Shown piece after piece: positions 60,958-64,000 of a stretch of DNA of 64,000 nucleotides; position 1 is the first letter of the stretch; each line of letters opens with the position of its first letter. The position numbers were made by a program, and so were the translations under genes. The stretch spans positions 124,001-188,000 of the forward strand of contig NZ_JAQGPN010000001.1 of the NCBI RefSeq assembly GCF_028826155.1. Direction: 5' to 3'. The notes beneath the pieces are model-generated. The model was given only the letters and a program-made list of their open reading frames with translations, did no database searches and was not told where the DNA came from. Origin of the DNA: Mesorhizobium shangrilense. Its GTDB lineage: Bacteria > Pseudomonadota > Alphaproteobacteria > Rhizobiales > Rhizobiaceae.

Positions 60958-63450
60958 TCAAGCTTCGGCGAGCGGCTTCCACCACTTGAGGCGCAGGGCG
61001 TTGCCGAGCACGAAGACCGACGACAGCGCCATGGCTCCGGCCGCGAAGATCGGCGACAGCAGGATTCCGAAAGCGGGATAGAGCGCCCCTGCCGCCACCG
61101 GGATCAGCGCGGCGTTGTAGGCAAAGGCCCAGAACAGGTTCTGCTTGATGTTGCGGATCGTGCCCCTGGAGAGCGCGATGGCGTTGGGCACGCCGACAAG
61201 GCTCCCCGACATCAGCACCACGTCCGCCGCCTCCACTGCAATGTCCGTGCCGGTGCCGATGGCGATGCCGACATCCGCCTCCGCGAGCGCCGGAGCGTCA
61301 TTGATGCCGTCGCCCACGAAGGCGAGCGCGCCATGCGCGGCCTTCAGCCTTTTGACCGTCTCGACCTTGCCTTCCGGCAGCACCTCGGCGACCACCTCGT
61401 CAATACCGAGACGCCTGGCGATGGCGTGCGCCGTGCGCGCGTTGTCGCCGGTGATCATCGCCACCTTGAGACCCAGTTCGTGCAGGGCCGCGATCGCCCT
61501 GGGCGTCGTTTCCTTTATCGGGTCGGCGACCGCGATGATCGCGGCAAGCTTGCCGCCAATCGCGGCATAGAGCGGCGACTTGCCCTCGTCGCCGAGCCGA
61601 GCAGCGGTTTCGGCGAATTGAGCAACGTCGAGGCCCAATGCCGTCATGTAGCGATCGGCGCCGATCTCGATGCGCTCGCCGCCGATCGTCGCCGCAACCC
61701 CAAAGCCAGTGACGGATTCGAAACTGTCGATGGCGGGTAGGTCCAGGCCATCGGCTTCGGCCGCCTCGACGATCGCCCGGGCAATCGGGTGCTCGGACCT
61801 GGCCTCGACCGCCGCAACGCGCGCCAGCACGCCGGCCCGGTCGAAGCCCGCGGCCAACTCAAGATCGGTGAGCGCCGGCCGGCCTTCGGTCAGCGTGCCT
61901 GTCTTGTCGACGGCGACCACCTTGGCGTCCTTCAGCAGTTGCAGGGCCTCGCCCTTGCGGAAGAGCACGCCCATCTCGGCGCCGCGACCGGTGCCGACCA
62001 TGATCGAGGTCGGCGTCGCCAACCCCATGGCACAGGGGCACGCGATGATGAGGACCGCGACGGCGTTGACCAGGGCAAAGGTGAGCGCCGGAGACGGACC
62101 GAAATAGAACCAGGCAACGAACGTCGCGGCGGCCATTGCGATCACGGCGGGCACAAACCACATCGTCACCTTGTCCACCATCGCCTGGATCGGCAGCTTC
62201 GAGCCTTGCGCCTCCTCGACCATGCGGATGATCTGCGAGAGCACGGTCGCAGCGCCCACCGCGGTCGCGGTGAAGGCAAAGGCGCCGTTCTGGTTGACGG
62301 TGCCGCCGACGACCGCGCTGCCGGCCTTCTTCGCCACCGGGATGGGTTCGCCGGTGATCATGGATTCGTCGACATAGCTCTCCCCCTCGACGACCTCGCC
62401 GTCGACCGGCAGACGCTCGCCCGGGCGGACCTCGACCAGGTCTCCGGGCACCACCTCGCCGATGGCGATCTCGACGGCTTTCCCGTCGCGCCGGACCCGC
62501 GCCGTCTTCGCCTGCAGCCCAACCAGCCGCTTGATCGCTTCGGACGTGCGCCCCTTGGCGCGCGCCTCCAGGAACCGTCCGAGCAGGATGAGCGTCACGA
62601 TCACCGCCGCTGCCTCGTAGTACACGTTGACCGTGCCGGCCGGCAGGAGCGAGGCCGCGAAGGTGGCGACCACCGAATAGGCATAGGCCGCCATCGTACC
62701 GACGGCGACAAGGGAGTTCATGTCAGGCGCGAGCCGGAAAAGGGCCGGGATGCCCTTCTGGTAGAAACGGATGCCCGGTACGAAAAGCACCAGCGTGGTC
62801 AGCGCGAACTGGATGTACCAGTTCCACTGCATGCCGATGGTCGCCATGATCAGTTCATGTGCGCCGGGAATGAGATGCGAGCCCATTTCCAGGACAAAGA
62901 CCGGCAGCGTCAGCACCGCCGCGAGGATCAGGTCGCGCCGAAGTTCCGCCTGCTCGGCCTGCTTCTTCGCAACAGCCTCGTCCGTATCGAAGGCGGCGCG
63001 ATCGATCAGCCTGGCGGTGTAGCCGGCTGCGTCGACAGCCGCCAACAGCGCGGCCGCGTCGGCAGCACCCCGGATGCTCGCCCGTTCCGTCGCAAGGTTG
63101 ACGCTGGCTTCGGTCACACCGGGAACCGCTTTCAACGCGCGCTCCACGCGTCCGACGCATGACGCGCAAGTCATGCCGTCAATGGAAAGCTCCATTACCG
63201 TTGACGGCACCGAATAGCCGGCGGCCTCCACCGCCTCTGCCAGCGCGGCCCTATCGAGGGGGCCGTCGACGCTGATATCGGCGCGTTCGGTGGCGAGGTT
63301 CACATTGACCTTGCCGACGCCGGCGACCTTCCGAAGCGCGGCTTCGACCCGCCCGACGCAGGAGGCGCAGGTCATCCCCTCGATCGGGAGACTGAGGGTC
63401 GCGGCAGCCCGCGGATGATCTTTCAGTGGGGCGTTCATCTTGGCTTCCAT
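60958..63450 (-). CDS. copA: Copper-exporting P1B-type ATPase
   Basis: 830 residues: two N-terminal heavy-metal domains with GMTCASC (first at 25-31), eight transmembrane spans with [12 protein letters not shown] (the CPC metal site), phosphorylation motif DKTGTLTEG, and hinge [10 protein letters not shown]. Exports Cu(I). ATG 63450 or 63438 (the latter with GGAAG just upstream). Its promoter is a CueR type; csoR diverges. Confidence 0.92.
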   Translation of the reverse strand: MEAKMNAPLKDHPRAAATLSLPIEGMTCASCVGRVEAALRKVAGVGKVNVNLATERADISVDGPLDRAALAEAVEAAGYSVPSTVMELSIDGMTCASCVGRVERALKAVPGVTEASVNLATERASIRGAADAAALLAAVDAAGYTARLIDRAAFDTDEAVAKKQAEQAELRRDLILAAVLTLPVFVLEMGSHLIPGAHELIMATIGMQWNWYIQFALTTLVLFVPGIRFYQKGIPALFRLAPDMNSLVAVGTMAAYAYSVVATFAASLLPAGTVNVYYEAAAVIVTLILLGRFLEARAKGRTSEAIKRLVGLQAKTARVRRDGKAVEIAIGEVVPGDLVEVRPGERLPVDGEVVEGESYVDESMITGEPIPVAKKAGSAVVGGTVNQNGAFAFTATAVGAATVLSQIIRMVEEAQGSKLPIQAMVDKVTMWFVPAVIAMAAATFVAWFYFGPSPALTFALVNAVAVLIIACPCAMGLATPTSIMVGTGRGAEMGVLFRKGEALQLLKDAKVVAVDKTGTLTEGRPALTDLELAAGFDRAGVLARVAAVEARSEHPIARAIVEAAEADGLDLPAIDSFESVTGFGVAATIGGERIEIGADRYMTALGLDVAQFAETAARLGDEGKSPLYAAIGGKLAAIIAVADPIKETTPRAIAALHELGLKVAMITGDNARTAHAIARRLGIDEVVAEVLPEGKVETVKRLKAAHGALAFVGDGINDAPALAEADVGIAIGTGTDIAVEAADVVLMSGSLVGVPNAIALSRGTIRNIKQNLFWAFAYNAALIPVAAGALYPAFGILLSPIFAAGAMALSSVFVLGNALRLKWWKPLAEA

Positions 63451-63483
63451 GCACGTTCGAATGGTTGTTGATCGCAGTCATGC

Positions 63484-63507
63484 ACCTTCCCATCAGTGGA
63501 AGGTCAA
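63484..63507 (-). promoter_or_regulatory. CueR/HmrR-type promoter of copA
   Basis: ACCTTCC-N7-GGAAGGT (63484-63504) is the classic CueR box. On the minus strand TTGACC (63502-63507) is the -35 and a 19-bp spacer leads to CATGAC as -10, the long spacing that MerR-family activators need. Confidence 0.8.
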
Positions 63508-63618
63508 GGGGATATTTCCGGTCGATCTTTTGGCCGCCGACCAGACCCGCGGTTCTGCGCACCTGCTAAGGGCGACCCGACAGTCCACGGAACCGAACCG
63601 CCCTCCAAACGCTTATCC

Positions 63619-63635
63619 ATACCCGTACGGGGTAT
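63619..63635. promoter_or_regulatory. Putative CsoR operator
   Basis: ATACCCGTACGGGGTAT has C- and G-tracts in an inverted repeat, the usual CsoR-family site, 10 bp before the csoR ATG. Confidence 0.7.
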
Positions 63636-63645
63636 TGAGACAGCC

Positions 63646-63921
63646 ATGTGTGAAAAGAACAGCAAAACCATCTGCACCAGGCTGAACAGGATTGCCGGGC
63701 AGGTGAAGGGCATCAGGCAGATGGTCGAGGACCAGCGCTACTGCGTGGACATCCTCTATCAGATCCATGCGGTCAAAGCCGCGCTGGCGAGGGTCGAGAC
63801 AGAGGTCCTCAGGTCACACGCCGCTTGGTGCGTGGAGGAAGCGATCCTTTCCGGCGACGCCGCCCAGCAGCGCGAGAAATTCCATGAACTGGTGGACGTC
63901 TTCGCCAAGGCGAAGCTCTGA
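63646..63921 (+). CDS. csoR: Cu(I)-sensing repressor CsoR
   Basis: A 91-residue all-helical CsoR/RcnR-family protein. The Cu(I) ligands are present at Cys33, His58 and Cys62, with the same spacing as Cys36/His61/Cys65 of the Mycobacterium protein. TRLNRIAGQVKGIRQMVED is the DNA-binding helix region. It should leave its box when Cu(I) binds. Confidence 0.88.
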   Translation: MCEKNSKTICTRLNRIAGQVKGIRQMVEDQRYCVDILYQIHAVKAALARVETEVLRSHAAWCVEEAILSGDAAQQREKFHELVDVFAKAKL

Positions 63922-63990
63922 TCGCGGGCGACGTACGGTCGAGCCCGCATGCATCGGGCCCGGAAACCGAGCAACAACAGGAGCTTCGAC

Positions 63991-64000
63991 ATGGAGCATA
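63991..64000 (+). CDS. Start of an unidentified gene, cut by the window end
   Basis: ATG 63991 has AGGAG seven bases upstream; only Met-Glu-His can be read. It follows csoR by 69 nt and may belong to the copper locus. Confidence 0.4.

Overview
The window is about 65% GC, has short intergenic gaps and many 1-14 nt gene overlaps, and carries FrcBCA-type sugar uptake genes, a TRAP transporter, a Zur-ZnuCBA zinc locus and an EF-P/EpmA pair. This fits an alphaproteobacterium of the Hyphomicrobiales, most likely near Mesorhizobium/Phyllobacteriaceae. That placement is inferred from gene content and protein style, not from a marker-gene search. No rRNA, tRNA, CRISPR array, prophage or transposase gene was seen.

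Left end (1-1335): the 3' part of a short-chain dehydrogenase gene and a CoxG-like gene. Surface polysaccharide block (1365-14534, all minus strand): a run of eleven genes, probably one long transcript. It has an ABC-2 permease and ATPase of the polysaccharide-export type, three divergent GT-B-like proteins sharing an HG ... HPR ... S-AA-E-G-P signature, a GNAT-like acyltransferase, a polysaccharide deacetylase, two Gfo/Idh/MocA oxidoreductases and two proteins I do not recognise.

Sugar/polyol block (14788-29468): an SDR diverges from a PfkB kinase and a GatZ/KbaZ-family protein (probable D-tagatose route to fructose 6-phosphate). Then come an orphan antitoxin with a vestige of its toxin start, an AGE-family isomerase, a binding protein-permease-ATPase sugar transporter, an RHH/PIN toxin-antitoxin pair, a five-gene overlapping operon (Gfo oxidoreductase, TIM-barrel isomerase, alpha/beta hydrolase, Rpe-like epimerase, ROK kinase) and a ROK-family regulator.

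Middle (29626-44445): a secreted protein, zur diverging from znuCBA with a Zur-like operator, a VWA (DUF1194) protein, an IclR regulator diverging from a DHDPS-family aldolase and a DctPQM TRAP transporter, a fragment of a second DUF1194 gene, a DHFR/RibD-like reductase, efp diverging from epmA, lepA, and a DUF559 gene surrounded by three copies of a hairpin repeat whose second stem covaries.

Right part (44991-64000): an NTF2-like protein, a Cys-rich secreted protein with a tiny lipoprotein, a GT4 glycosyltransferase, a small membrane protein with a SulP transporter, a YiiX-like hydrolase, a CecR-type regulator with a half-size Ybh-like ABC exporter (perfect 20-bp operator over a probably leaderless promoter), a serine/threonine dehydratase, a 171-bp inverted-repeat element, AlkB, a class II amidotransferase, a DUF1127 protein, a homocysteine S-methyltransferase with a hairpin presenting its Shine-Dalgarno, a TetR regulator, and a copper locus (copA with a CueR-type promoter diverging from csoR with its own box).
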